From positions 51,939,265-52,003,264 of the forward strand of contig NC_079516.1 in the NCBI RefSeq assembly GCF_000801105.2: 64,000 nucleotides of DNA, given 5' to 3'. The stretch comes from Raphanus sativus. Taxonomy: Eukaryota > Streptophyta > Magnoliopsida > Brassicales > Brassicaceae. The translations under genes were made by a program, and so were the position numbers. Below, piece after piece: positions 47,461 through 59,240 of the stretch (within the stretch, counting starts at the first letter, position 1; each line of letters begins with the position of its first letter). Under the pieces are notes generated by a model, which saw only the letters and a list, made by a program, of their open reading frames with translations, searched no databases and had not been told where the DNA came from.

Positions 47461-48954
47461 GAGCATCAATATCGCAGGCGCTTAATAGGGTTGTTAAGAT
47501 AATTATGATTTAAAAAAAAATGAAAATTACCTATTAATGCAAGCGGCGCTGCTTAATTAAGCGTTACAAGAATGGTTGCTTATGAGAGACACGTCGACAA
47601 AGTCTTTCTCTCTCTCATCACTCTTTTTCTCCCCAAAGTATGATCCGAACCTCTTCTTCATCAAGCCGTTGATCTACCACCACCGGAAGAGGAGGATTAC
47701 GATCCGGTTCCGGCTTGGGAGGAGGAGGAGGGCGAGAGAGGGAAGATCGGAGGATGATGCTAGGTTTACGGTTACGACGGTGGAGATGCGGTTAGAGCTC
47801 TCGAAGAAGTGGTCGTCGACGTCGTCTTCTTCAACTTCGCCTAACCCCACCCAGTTCATCGTCATCGTCTTCCTCCGTTCTGAGTTGTTTCCCGTTCACA
47901 CCGTCTCAATTTTCCATATCTAGATGTGAGCTCTGTTTTCACTGTAATTAAGATCATTTAGATTGAAAGATCTCCACCGTAATGAATGGCGTTTATGTGC
48001 TTAATCTTTGAATCAGATGTGTACTTGTTTGCTTATGATTATTTGTTATTGTTAATGAGGAAGATCGACAACGGTTCATGGATATATTTGTTCTGTTTTC
48101 AGGTTTTGCCTGTTGAAAATTTCAGAAACTGTTGTGTTTAAGCTTGATTTTCTTATTGGTTAATGTGTATTCTTGTGTTTAAGCTTGATTTTGGATAGAA
48201 GCTGTGACCAATTGGTGTGTGTTTCTGTGGATCTTCTTAGAGGAAAATAGTGAATAGAAACTGTTTGACAGAATGCCTTAAGAAATACTTCTTTTGTGTA
48301 GAACTCTATAGCTTTCTATTTGCTCTACATCCTTAAGAGTGTGGTCTGATATCTACTGTGCTGCTCGGTTTGCAGGTTTGCGATAATGGCTTTGTTTGAG
48401 GCAAAGCGATAATGGCTTTGTTTGCAGGTTTGAGTCTGATATGCTTGCCTTCTCAGGATGCTATTATGGTGGTGGTGATAAGGAAAGGACAGAACTTGCA
48501 GCAATCAGAAGGAGATGGACACCTACAATGGCTAAAGAAGTTAGTCAGTTTGTTAACATCATATCCTTTCAGCACATTGTAAGTTTTTCTGTAGAATGTA
48601 TATGCCAAATTTGTGGATGAAAGGTATGTGTAGCTTGGTTTACTCTAGAACGTCTTCTTCTTGGTTTACTTTTATAGGATGTTTCAAACAATGTTGTCTT
48701 ACTTTCTAATGATCGCAAGAGGATTTACAAACCAAAGCGTTTCTTAATTTTTTTTTGATCTTTTAATATGTTTTATATAATAAATAAATTTTATCTTAAA
48801 TAAAACAATGTTTATATTTTTTTAAAAAACTCTAAATAAGATACCTGTATTGGAGGACAAAAATTAGATGTTGCTTAAAAAAATGCTTAACACCAATTTA
48901 TTATTAAAAAAATGATTAAGCACTTCATTAGAGGTGCTAGGGTTAATGATGCTC
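47461..48954. mobile_element. Harbinger-like non-autonomous element, 1,494 bp, with captured sequence
   Basis: Imperfect inverted ends: GAGCATCAATATCGCAGG... on the left and, read from the right, GAGCATCATTAACCCTAG.... Flanking trinucleotides are CTA (47458-47460) and TTA (48955-48957). The paralogous block at about 52088-52110 has the same flanks joined without the element and a single TTA, proving insertion. The outer about 120 bases on each side look like MITE sequence. The inner 1.2 kb (47590-48750) is more balanced in composition, with GC-rich stretches (47690-47880) and an internal near-duplication of GCGATAATGGCTTTGTTTG (48380-48423). It may be captured host DNA. I cannot name its source. 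Confidence 0.8.
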
Positions 48955-49207
48955 TTAGGAGAGAAACAAAACAGAAAAAAGAGACAAAGTGAAAGAACAA
49001 ACCTGCAAAAAGAGACGATTCACAACAGTGTTTATTATGGATACTTTATTTTATGACAACTGATACAAACAACACATGATAGTATGATACATTCATTAGG
49101 TTACACACCTCATAACCTTTTTATTCACACTCCATTACTTATTAACTCACACGCGCAAGACCAACATTATAGCATGAAGGGTGCCATATTAACCACATTT
49201 AATACCT

Positions 49208-50409
49208 TTAACAACTTAGACTTGTACCAGGTACGATCCCAAACTGCCTACAGAACTCCAAGTAGCGATTAACTCTGCTTTGCACCGCTCCCGGACTCCC
49301 ACCGTTGCACTCGCCACCGTTAATCTTCCTTGTGGTGGCTCCAAAGCCTTGGTCCACGACGGGACGAACCTTTTCGTTCCAGAACCACATGGCACACTTA
49401 AAGGCCACATCAGGATTACGAGCCACCATATCTGGATCAGTCAATAGAGGGAGTCCAAGGAACTTTCCAGCCGCACCGTAGTTGTAGTTCCATGTGATTT
49501 GGATAGGACCACGTCCGTAGTAGTTCTTTCCCGGTTGACAAGGGTAGACTGAGCTAGCTTGGCAGTACCTTCCTCTTGCTATTTCTTCTTTGTAACAAAA
49601 GCCTTTACAAAATATCCAGTTGTATTTAAAAAAAAAGAATTAGATGTCCAAAAGTAATTTGTTAAATAAATAAAATATTCCCATAAACAAATAAAAATTA
49701 TTTATAGAAAAAATATCACTTGTGTACCCATGAAATTTTGATACATGTTTTATATTAAAGGGAGAAGTCTTGGGTTCGAATCCCACCAACAACTTAAATA
49801 TGGAGTTAGTGAAAATTCATAAGAGAGGAATTGGGGTCGGTGCACTGCAGTACTGTAAACTTAGGGTCCATAGGACAGTGAGGTTCACGGGACGGGATAT
49901 CACAAAAAACCCTACTAGGGTTAATAGAGGCCAGTATTTTTGATGTTCATAAACATATAATTTTTTAGCAGTATCAGTTATGGGTATTATGCTGCAGTAG
50001 ACATAGACTCATGCAAGTGAGGTTTAATAATGGGGAACACTTACTATCAGATTCGTGTGAGAACTGAGCAAGCATGGCGGCGATTTCACGCTTAGCCACG
50101 GTTCCTCGATAGGCCGGGAAAGATTGAGCAGCTGAGATGAAAGCCTGACGAGTGTAGAACCCTTTTGCTGGGCAGCCGTTTTCTACTTTGCTCATGATAC
50201 TATCAAAAACTGCTGGTGTGACAACCTTTGAAATTGTATCACGTGGGCCAGCGTTGAGACCTACACCACCGCTTTCGTAGCTGCAAGGTCCGCTTCTGCA
50301 TCCTGTGCCACAATAATCGTCTGTGGTGCCGCAGTATCCATACCTACTGCAGCACATGAAACTCGCACATCCTATTAAACCGCAGTTTTGCGAGAACGCG
50401 GTTTTTGTT

Positions 50410-50465
<56 letters not shown>

Positions 50466-50535
50466 TTGTTAGGATGGTTAAGGTGAAGAGAAAAAGGATG
50501 AGAGTGTCTTTTAGAATTGATATTTGGGTAGCCAT
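49208..50535 (-). pseudogene. Class IV chitinase B, frameshifted by a homopolymer insertion
   Basis: Two exons (minus), 50535-50045 and 49602-49208, matching chitinase C throughout: signal peptide MATQISILKDTLILF..., hevein domain (MCCSRYGYCGTTDDYC), GH19 catalytic domain (KREIAAMLAQFSHES with the catalytic Glu, GKNYYGRGPIQITWNYNYG) and C-terminus VPGTSLSC. Within the signal-peptide end, 58 bases absent from copy C (a run of 54 T on the plus strand plus GTTG) shift the frame by one, so translation from the normal ATG runs through poly-Lys and stops early. An internal ATG at 50357 would give a protein without a signal peptide. The rest of the frame is open, so the break is recent or an assembly error. 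A TATA-like CTATAAATA lies 51 bases upstream of the ATG. Confidence 0.85.
50411..50464. repeat. T54 homopolymer inside chitinase B exon 1
   Basis: An uninterrupted run of 54 T flanked by GTTG on both sides. Chitinase C has only GTTGTT at the same place. Confidence 0.9.
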
Positions 50536-51443
50536 TTTTTGTTTTGTTTGAGAGTGAGTTGGGGGGAGATGTTGTTGTGTGTTTGTATTTATAGTGTAAA
50601 ATTTTGTCTATTTAAATGATATTTTGTATCAAGGTTAGGTATTTCTCGATTATCACTTTGCTTTTTCTTAGTCCAAATCGATGGACCTTTTTGTACCCAG
50701 TTTTGTACCATTACATAATAAGTCAATGACCCAAAAAAAATTCATGTCCGTTATGAATTCGATCATTTTGTTTTTGGAAAACAAGTTAACTCTATTGAAA
50801 TCATTCTAAATATAACTTGATATATAGATAAACAAGTTTGTATCAGTTCAACAGTTTGAGGTTTCTCACTGAATAATTCAGTTTTTTTTCTTCTTTTTGC
50901 TGGTCATTAGAAGATAAAAATTGCAAGAAGATGAATTTTCTACTGAACAAAACTATCTAGTAAATCAAAATGAATATAAAAAGTTATAGTGTTCTTACTG
51001 CTTAGACTGGATAATAAAAATCTAGTAAATACCAAAACTAAGTTCTTATGATTTTAAAACCGGTGTACGTTAAAAAATTAAAACCAAAAATACGCTTAAG
51101 ACAAACTAACAAAAATTGTTTTTATAGAATAAAAGCAAGTCGTCAACTCTCATGCGGGGTGGGTGTTACAACAACTTATCAATTAAACCGGTTCAGTCTA
51201 CCAACCCATGGTTTAGAAAGATTAGAACCATCTATTAAACGCTTCCCCGTTCCCTCTCATACCCTAACTTGAAAGAAAAGCTAGGGTCTCGAAATCGCTT
51301 ACGATAATCGTTTCAAGTGAAAATCGTCATTGTTCTTACCTCTTTAACCGCTAAGCCTTTGCAATAATGCTCATCATGCCCAGGTCAATTTTGATTTGTG
51401 ATCAGTTGGGTTCGTTGTGTTAGAGAAGAATTTGGGTAAGAAG
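50536..51443. other. Chitinase B promoter and spacer
   Basis: Chitinase B TATA-like motif near 50586-50594 on the complementary strand. The following DNA is AT-rich and partly matches 53500-53810 upstream of chitinase C, supporting the block duplication. Confidence 0.5.
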
Positions 51444-52026
51444 ATGAGCTTTACGCAAGCTAAGTGTTTTCAACCTCCTGCAAGGATAGCTCGATCGCAT
51501 TGTGTCTCCAGTGTACCTATTAGGTCTTCATTACGATTAAATACTACCTACGTGGCTCTAAAACTCTCAGAACAGCTGCTTCAGTGTTTACTTAGTTCTA
51601 GCCTTTGTTAGATCATCACAGTCACAGGCGTCGTGCAGCTACTGGGAAACGGAAGCAGAGTTTTTCCTGTGTGCTTATTTGGTGGGAAGGATAAGTCCAA
51701 TGGTAGTGACGAGGTCAAATGCCTTTCCTTTATAACTGGAGTTTTTTTTTGTTTGTGTGTATGTTTCCTATAACTTAGAGGAGTTGATCAAGCGTGCAAG
51801 AGAGTACTTTAGGTTTTTTATGGGAAAACCTAAGACTGTTCGATTGACGCGAGCATTGGATGGTTGGAAGGGACTCGTGGAGATAATGTCTAAGCAAAGA
51901 GTGTACGATGAGTACTGGCTAGAAAAGGCCATTATCAACACGCCAACCTGGTATGACAGTCCTGACAAGTACATACAAGTACTCAAGGCTTATGTCGACT
52001 CAAAGACTGATGAACAGTTCGAATAG
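51444..52026 (+). pseudogene. Truncated At2g43630-like gene, copy 1
   Basis: A plastid-transit-like N-terminus (MSFTQAKCFQPPARIA...) runs into a frame that stops near 51609. Protein-like sequence then continues in another frame (FGGKDKSNGSDEVK), and a third stretch from 51757 encodes EELIKRAREYFRFFMG to AIINTPTWYDSPDKY. From memory this corresponds to the two ends of At2g43630, the gene next to SRP14 in Arabidopsis, with the Gly-rich middle missing. The last 89 codons are still open, with a stop (TAG) immediately before EELIK where relatives have Gly. The At2g43630 match is recollection and should be tested; the truncated state is visible. Confidence 0.6.
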
Positions 52027-52337
52027 ATCCTGTATAAACAAAGTCTTGTATAAACAAAACAGAGAAAAACAGAGAAAAATAGTAAGAGATTAAGAGAGAA
52101 ACAAAAAAGAAAAAGAGACAAAGTGAAAGAACAAATCTGCAAAAGAGACGAATCACAACAGTGTTTATTATAGATTCTTTATTTTATGACAACTGATACA
52201 AACAACACATGATAGTATGATACATTCATTAGGTTACACCACATAACCTTTTATTCACACACCATTACTTATTAACTCACACGCGCAAGACCAACATCAT
52301 AGCATGAAGGCTGCCATATTAACCACATTTATTATCT

Positions 52338-53486
52338 TTAACAACTAAGACTTGTTCCAGGAGTGATCCCAAACAGCCTACAGAACTCCAAGTAGAGATT
52401 AACTCTGCTTTGCACCGCTGCCGGACGCCCACCGTTGCACTCCCCACCATTAATCTTCCTTATGGTGGCTCCAAAGCCTTGGTCCAAGACCGGACGGACA
52501 TTTTGGTTCCAGAACCACATGGCACACTTAAAGGCCACATCAGGATTACGAGCAACCATATCTGGATCAGTCAATAGAGGGAGTCCAAGGAACTTTCCGG
52601 CTGCACCGTAGTTGTAGTTCCATGTGATTTGGATAGGACCACGACCGTAGTAGTTCTTTCCCGATTGACAAGGGTAGACTGAGCTAGCTTGGCAGTACCT
52701 TCCTCTTGCTATTTCTTCTTTGTAACAAAAACCTTTACAAAATATCCGGTTTTATTAAAAAACAAAAAGAATAAGATGTCAAAAGAAATTTGTTAAATAA
52801 ATAAAATGTTCCCATAAACAAATAAAACTTACTTTATAAAAAAAATCATTTATGTACCCATGAAAGTTTGATACAAATTGAGTTTAATCCCTGTGTATTA
52901 GCCTACTAGGCTAACAGAGGCAAGTATTTTTGATGTTTATAAACATATAATTTTTCGCAGTATTATAAGTTATGGGTATTATGCTGCAGTAGACATAGAC
53001 TCATGCAAGTGAAACTAGAAGGTTTGATGGGTGGACACACTTACTTCCAGATTCGTGTGAGAACTGAGCCAACATGGCGGCGATTTCACGCTTAGCGACG
53101 GTTCCTCGATAGGCCGGGAACGATTGAGCAGCCGAGATGAAAGCCTGACGAGTGTAGAATCCTTTTGCTGGGCAGCCGTTTCCTGCTTTGCTCATGATAC
53201 CATCAAAAACTGCTGGTGTGACAACATTTGCAATTGTATCACGAGGGTCAGCGTTTAGACCTCCACCGCCACCGCCACCGTTTTGGGAGCTGCAAGGTCC
53301 GCTTCTGCATCCTGTGCCACAGTAAGCGGCTGTGGTGCCACAGTATCCATATCTACTGCAGCATAGGTTCCTCGCACATCCTGTTGTACCGCAGTTCTGC
53401 GAGAACGCGGTTTTTGTTGTTAGGATGGTTAAGGTGAAGAGAAAAAGGATGAGAGTGTTTTTTGCAATCGATATTTGGGTAGCCAT
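52338..53486 (-). CDS. Class IV chitinase C (GH19, secreted)
   Basis: Two exons (minus), 53486-53045 and 52732-52338, giving 278 residues with no defects. Order: signal peptide (to about residue 29), hevein-type chitin-binding domain (QNCGTTGCARNLCCSR to CRSGPC), Gly-rich linker, then the GH19 catalytic domain, with the catalytic Glu in FSHESGS and substrate-cleft motif ITWNYNYG, ending TPGTSLSC. GH19 enzymes cleave chitin in fungal walls; class IV members are extracellular pathogenesis-related proteins. It is the only undamaged chitinase of the three. The promoter has CTATAAATA about 70 bases before the ATG. It sits in block 2 of the tandem duplication. Confidence 0.95.
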
Positions 53487-53820
53487 TTTTTGTTCTGTTT
53501 GAGAGTGAGTTGGGAGATATTGTTGTGTGAAGAATTGAAGGTGGTGTGTGTTTGTATTTATAGTGTAAACTTTTGTCTATGTAAATGATATATTAGGTTA
53601 GGTATTTCTCGATTATCAATTTGCTTTTTCTTAGTCAAAATCAATAGACCCTTTTGTACGCAAGTCTTGTACCGTTACATAATAAGTCAATTACCCATTA
53701 TGAATTCGATCATTTTGTTTTTGGAAAAACAAGTTAATTATATTGAGATAGTTCTAAATATAACTTTTTTTGAATTCTAAATATAACTTGATATAGATAA
53801 ACAAGTTTTTGGGTAAAAAG

Positions 53821-54420
53821 ATGAGCTTTGCGCAAGCTAAGTGTTTTCAACCTCCTGCAAGGATAGCTCGATCGCATTGTGTCTCCAGTGTACCTATTAG
53901 GTTTTCATTACGGTTTAGTTACTGCGCACGTGGCTCTAAAACTCTCAGAGCAGCTACTTCAGTGTTTACTTAGTTCTGGCCTTTGTTAGATCATCACACT
54001 GTGATGATCACAGTCACAGGCGTCGTGCAGCTACTGGGAAATGGAAGCAGAGTTCTGCTGTGTGCTTATTTGGTGGGAAGGATAAGTCCAATGGTAGTGA
54101 CGAGGTCAAATGCCTTTTCCTTTACAACTGAAGACTGTTTCTTTTTTTTTGTGTATGTTTCCTATAACTTAGAGGAGTTGATCAAGCGTGCAAGAGATTA
54201 CTTTAGGTTTCTTATGGGAAAACCTAAGACTGTTCGATTGACGCGAGCATTGGACGGTTGAAATGGACTCGTGGAGGTGATGTCGAAGTAAAGAGTGTAC
54301 GATAAGTAGTAGCTGGAAAAGGCCATTATCAACACGCCCACCTGGTATGACAGTTCTGACAAGTACAAACAAGTCCTCAAGGCTTATGTCGACTCAAAAG
54401 ACTGATGAACCGTTCGAATA
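53821..54420 (+). pseudogene. Truncated At2g43630-like gene, copy 2
   Basis: Same structure as copy 1 with further decay. The N-terminus begins MSFAQAKCFQPPARIA, the middle is missing at the same point, and the C-terminal part has extra stops (TGA after ALDG near 54260; TAA near 54288 where copy 1 has CAA; TAG near 54307). A short inverted duplication around ATCATCACACTGTGATGAT (53991-54010) is unique to this copy. The shared internal deletion shows that the gene was already truncated before the block duplicated. Confidence 0.6.
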
Positions 54421-54718
54421 GATCCTTATGAACAGTTCGTTGTGAGATATCTTATTAGAGTTGAGAGTTTGAAGAGATGTTTCCTAATCACAGTTGATCT
54501 GTTTATTCTAGGTTCAGTTTCAGCATTGAAATCGAGTTTTTGATGTTTAGTCAATGTTCGTGCTTAGTTTATCAGACATTTATTATTGTTTTTAGATGGG
54601 TCATTTAAAAAAAAAACGCAAGCCAAAACTCTATATAATGACGAATCAAAATCTCTGAAATCTTTTTTTCAAAATTCAAGTTCTAGGCAACAAAATGCAA
54701 ATCATTAAGAGAAGAGAA

Positions 54719-55455
54719 TCAAAGTTTCTTGGTTTTAGTGGTGGTTGAGGTGCCTTCTTTCTTCTCTGCCTCAGTGGATTTCTTACGGTCTTTTCTTTCC
54801 CTCTTCTTCAAAGCAGTCATGTGAGCTTTAAGGATGGTGGCATATGATGCTTGAAATCTTTGGTGATCCTTGGTCCCAACCTTGAAAACAAAGAGAGTAT
54901 TGCAACAAGTTTAACTTCAATGTAAACTTATTAAAGATCATGAATAGAGAGAGCTACGAAAGAATGTCATCCTACCATCATCTACTCATACGCATAACGT
55001 ATTGTAAACAAATATGCTGGAGAATGTTGTAGAGAAGACATACCGAAGTAGAAATGGTTTTCTTAGCATCAGTAGCTCGAATAAGACATCTGTACTCTAT
55101 GGATTCTCCAGCAGAGCTCAGTTTCCTCTTCTGCAGCTTAGACTTCAAAGATGCTGGACACAACAAAGTAATATATACATCATATAAAGATTAATCTTCG
55201 AAAAGATAAACTAAAAAGGTGGGAAGTTAAGATGGTCAAGTAAAGAGAGTAGACAGCCAAAACGTACATCTTTTCAAAGTAACCCACACAGAACCCTTCT
55301 CTTTGCTTTTCTCGAACATGCTCGTCAGTTCATTGAGGAATGGGTCCAACTGTAATAAAACCTGAAAAAGAAAAAAAAACAAGATCAACAAAATCTCACA
55401 ATAGTCTTAAACTTAAACATTGTTCTATTTGCTTCGACAAATCGGAAATTACCAT
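54719..55455 (-). CDS. SRP14: Signal recognition particle 14 kDa subunit
   Basis: Four coding exons (minus): 55455-55453 (ATG alone), 55361-55268, 55153-55044, 54880-54719, giving 122 residues (about 121 in Arabidopsis At2g43640). SRP14 pairs with SRP9 on the Alu domain of SRP RNA and slows translation during targeting to the ER. Visible family features: MVLLQLDPFLNELTSMF, GSVWVTLKR, a KKTISTSVGTKDHQRFQ segment and a Lys-rich C-terminal tail. The start codon ends exon 1 and is followed directly by GT, as in the eL38 gene. Upstream exon(s) are 5' UTR. TGGGCC-type motifs lie about 510 bp upstream. Intact and in the conserved position. Confidence 0.95.
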
Positions 55456-55967
55456 TGTTGAAAACCTGCGATGGATAGATACTCCTTTGCAGATCCTCAA
55501 CCACTGAAAACAAAACATTAATCACAATGCAATCCAAAGTGAGAGATCTGATTTGAAATATATATAAGCACAACTGAAAACAAATAGGTCGAAACCATCC
55601 CGATTCCCGATTGATTCGACGCTAATAGAAAACGATAACAATTTGGATTAGTTATTACAAAACCCTTAGATCATCAAAGATTTCTGAACAAATCAATCAA
55701 CAGCACTGAATAGAATTCAGTTTTGCAGATAAGATTGAGCTTCCACGTTCTGTTAGCTACAAAAAAAGCCTAATCGACGCGAAGAAAAGAAGAAAAAAAA
55801 ACTGACCAGAGAGACTAGAGAGAAGCTGGTGATGATCTGCTCCCGAAACCCGCCGGCCGGAGAAAATTTATTCGGTAGTCGCTGGCAAAAAATAAAACAC
55901 GAAATTTTATAATTTTAACCTTGGTGTCAAAGGACTTACTTAGATTCGGGCTTTATTTTCAAACTAA

Positions 55968-55985
55968 TGGGCCTTATTAAGCCCA
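55968..55985. promoter_or_regulatory. Two TGGGCC/GCCCA (site II-like) motifs upstream of SRP14
   Basis: TGGGCC at 55968-55973 and GCCCA at 55981-55985 lie just upstream of the SRP14 5' UTR region, as often seen for translation-related plant genes. Function inferred from motif and position only. Confidence 0.4.
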
Positions 55986-55989
55986 ATAA

Positions 55990-58145
55990 TTGTTAAACCT
56001 AGCTGGCAAGGTTTTAAACGATGCAATATGGGCTTATAGATCATTTGAAAGGTGTCATAAAAGCTTTAACAATATGACACAACGATTTAGTTATCTTCTA
56101 CTTTCTAGGGTAGGGTAATACCGTATACGAAACATGCATGTACGCTTTAGATCAGAAAACGTTGTTATGATGTGCCTTACTGCTTTATCAGTTTGGGCTA
56201 GTGATAAGTTTTTTCTTTTTTTGCTATATATAAGTTTAGGTTATATTATATATATATTTTTTTTTTTTGTGACAAGGTTATATTATATAGACTAAAATAA
56301 TACTACATTAGTGGTAATGACATATAGGTAGGGTTAGTTAGGTATTAATGCGGCAAAACTAATTATTAAATCTCACACACACACGAGCATACGAAAACGA
56401 GTTATAATGGGAAGGAATGTGTGAAGAAGACTTGGCTTGTCACTTAGCTCAAATTTTTTAATATTCTTGCTTGAATTTATCAAATTATATTCCAAAGTAT
56501 GTATCGTGCGTTTTTACCTCTACGCTAGTAAATATTAAAATCAAACTTCGAGTTCTAGTGTATTTGAGATCGACATATTTGTTTCGTACGATTATCAAAA
56601 AGTTTAAAACTACTGAACAAGGTACAAAGACTGTGTCAATAAAACATTGGACCTAAACGTGCTTAACAAGCTAAGGCACTCTAGATAAACCCAAATAGGG
56701 GTTTAAAAGTTAATCTAGAGGATCAAAGTTAGGACCAGTTCAAGTTGTGGTCTAACCTAAATTGATGCTAGACTAAAGAAGATGTATGTCTCCTTAGTCC
56801 TTTCCTTAGATCAAGAATCAGGTCGACTTTGTTAAAAATAAATCTTCTCTCCTAATTTACATTTTAAAACACTACTACAATATATCAGTTTAACTACTGT
56901 TACAAAACATATGAAGCGTTTGAAAAAAGATTAATTTTAGCTCAACGTCTCCACAAGAGGTCCCATCTATAGCATTTGGTAAATAATGCACTAATGAAGG
57001 AAGGCAAGAAAGTGAGAATCACGTACGAGATGAAAGTGCGTGTGAACATCAAGGAGACCAGAACAAAAAAAAAATATAGAATCAACCTCGTCTATGAGAA
57101 TTTCTTGAGATTCTGTTCTCATTTCGATACCAAACAAAAACTCATACTTAAATGTCGATAGTTACAAAATGTCAAAAAGCTATGATTTGATTTGTATATG
57201 CATAAACCAATCAGAATCTCTCCACTACTAAACCTAATGCTTTGTTTTCTAATTTTTATACAGCTATATACTTTTTTTGGCGGGGACAAGAACATTTATA
57301 TACTTAAAAAAATTTGATAATTATGGCATAGTTCTCCTTTGAGACCTGCTTTTGCAATATCTGTCTAGATGATATTGTAGTTTAACGACTGATTAAGCAT
57401 CCAATTATGACATTTTTATAAAAAAATGGGAATTTATATTGTTATTTTTATCAGATTTATGTTTTTTTGGCTATCCAGAATGATTTGAATAGATAAACTG
57501 GTGTTCCAAATACTACTTGTTAATTTATCAGTATCAAATTAAAAATATTATTATAAAGTTGTTTAGTTTTATATACTATAGAATAGATTTTACTTGTAAA
57601 TTTACAACAACTGTAAATAGTTGTCGTATCTAATATTTTCAGACAATTTGTTCCATCCTATCATGTTTTTTTTTGAAATAATGCTAGCATCCGATCATGT
57701 TCTTTTTTTTAAAACTAGTTCTATATTTACTTAAAAACACTAGTAATACATACCATACCACCTTCCACCAACTATGAAATTGGTAAAAAAACACACACAC
57801 ACAAGGACACAGGTTGAAAACTTAATTTTCCACTGAAAAATCTTGATACTGTCGAGATTCTGACCGAAAAATTAGACTTGATTTGCCTACCAATAGTTGT
57901 ATTTCTCTATGCAAAACACTATCAACTTTTTTTGTTTGGCATAAACACTATCAAATAATCCGACAGAATCTACTAGTCTAACACAGTCCACAAGTTTATA
58001 ATGTTACCGTTTGGTGTTACAAAAAAAAAAAAAAACAAAGTAGGCCAAGGTTGAGTGATAATAACTGATAAGGCGACCAACTCTTCTTCTCTCTCTTCAT
58101 TGATGATGATGATTTTGAGCTGCTACTAAAGAAAAAATCCAAAAG
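55990..58145. other. AT-rich intergenic region between SRP14 and IQD14
   Basis: No gene supported. The open frames at 56471 and 56976 are short, Lys/Thr-rich and without family signature. I see no terminal repeats of a mobile element. Confidence 0.4.
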
Positions 58146-59240
58146 GTGGTAAGAGAAAGGAATAGGAAAGAAAAAGTTTCAAAATTTCATCCCATACCAA
58201 CTAGACAGACCCAGATCCAAAGTTGCAGACTTTTCAACATTTTCAAAGTAATCTTACCCATAAAAAGGATTAGAAGACTATTACTTTTTCTTAAACACGA
58301 CACCCATTATGAAAAAGAAAGTATATTTTTTCTATCTTGTGAAGTTGAGTGGAAACAGAGGATAGAAGTGAGTCATAGAGGAAACAAAGGAAAGTTACAC
58401 ACAAACAAGAGTTTTCTTCTCTGGCTGCTTCTCTCTCTCTCTCTGTTAATTTCTTTTAAGAGAAAGCTACACACAAATCTCAGAAGCAGAGGTAAGTAAT
58501 TCTTGTTTTCTTTGCCCTCTTTAATTTAATATTCATTCTCAGCTTTATGGTTTTCTTGGTTGTTTCAAAAGATCTGTCCTTTTCTGTTGTTTGTTGATGT
58601 CTTAACTCTGTTTCTCGTTGATCTCTCTCTCTCTCCTCTTGTTGGGATGCGAAACACATGATTTTCGAGGTGAGAGAGAGAGAGAGCTCACTTGTGAGTT
58701 AGTTTTGTTTACTGAGAAAAAAATTCTGAACTTTGTAATAATATTAAAATTTCAGAGCTTTAACACTTGAAAGCTCTTGTCTCTGTCTCTGTCTATCCAA
58801 CAAGTAAAATTATTATGATGATTTAGTCTGTTCACCTAATTTGAAGATATTGTTGAGCTAAGATTTGTCATAAAAGTTAAAACTTCCTTTTCATGGAAGC
58901 TCAGCAACTTAAAACCCCTCTCTCTGTCTCTCTGTATCTGACTTGAGTTCTTGGATCTTTTTTTTTTTCCTATGTCTCCTTAACAGCTGTTTCAGTTGAT
59001 CCATGCAGGTAAAAGAGTTTAGCTGCTGAAGCTCGAGTTCATGCTTACAAAATCGTAGCCAACAATCTCAGTAAGAAACGCTTCTGATGAATGTTGCAGC
59101 ATTAGTCAGTTTTGTAGTTGTCCCATGCATAGATCTTAGAAGTAACATAAAGGTTCATCCTTTAAGGTGTGTGGCTAACAACAAAGGTTGAATTATATGT
59201 ATTTTGTTGTGACAGGTGAGGAAAGTAATGTTTGAGAGAA
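58146..59240 (+). other. IQD14 5' leader with probable UTR introns
   Basis: Splice signals suggest an untranslated exon ending at 58490 (CAGAG|GTAAGT), a second exon 59009-59069 (acceptor TGCAG, donor CTCA|GTAAG) and a third from 59217 (acceptor GACAG) leading to the ATG. CT/GA microsatellites (58432-58444, 58620-58690, 58915-58935) are scattered in it. Inference from splice motifs only. Confidence 0.45.

Larger units (their letters stand above)
47425..54430. repeat. Tandem duplication: chitinase plus At2g43630-like fragment (two blocks)
   Basis: Block 1 (about 47425-52035) and block 2 (about 52040-54430) carry the same order: a short AAACAGAGAAAA-rich left flank, a class IV chitinase on the minus strand and a truncated At2g43630-like gene on the plus strand. 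Similarity covers exons, introns, promoters and flanks. Block 1 is longer because of the 1,494-bp element and the longer interval upstream of its gene fragment. Confidence 0.85.

Noticed and set aside
58146..58499. 117-codon open frame before IQD14
   Set aside because: It lies in the probable 5' leader, ends at a splice donor, is low-complexity and matches no family I know.
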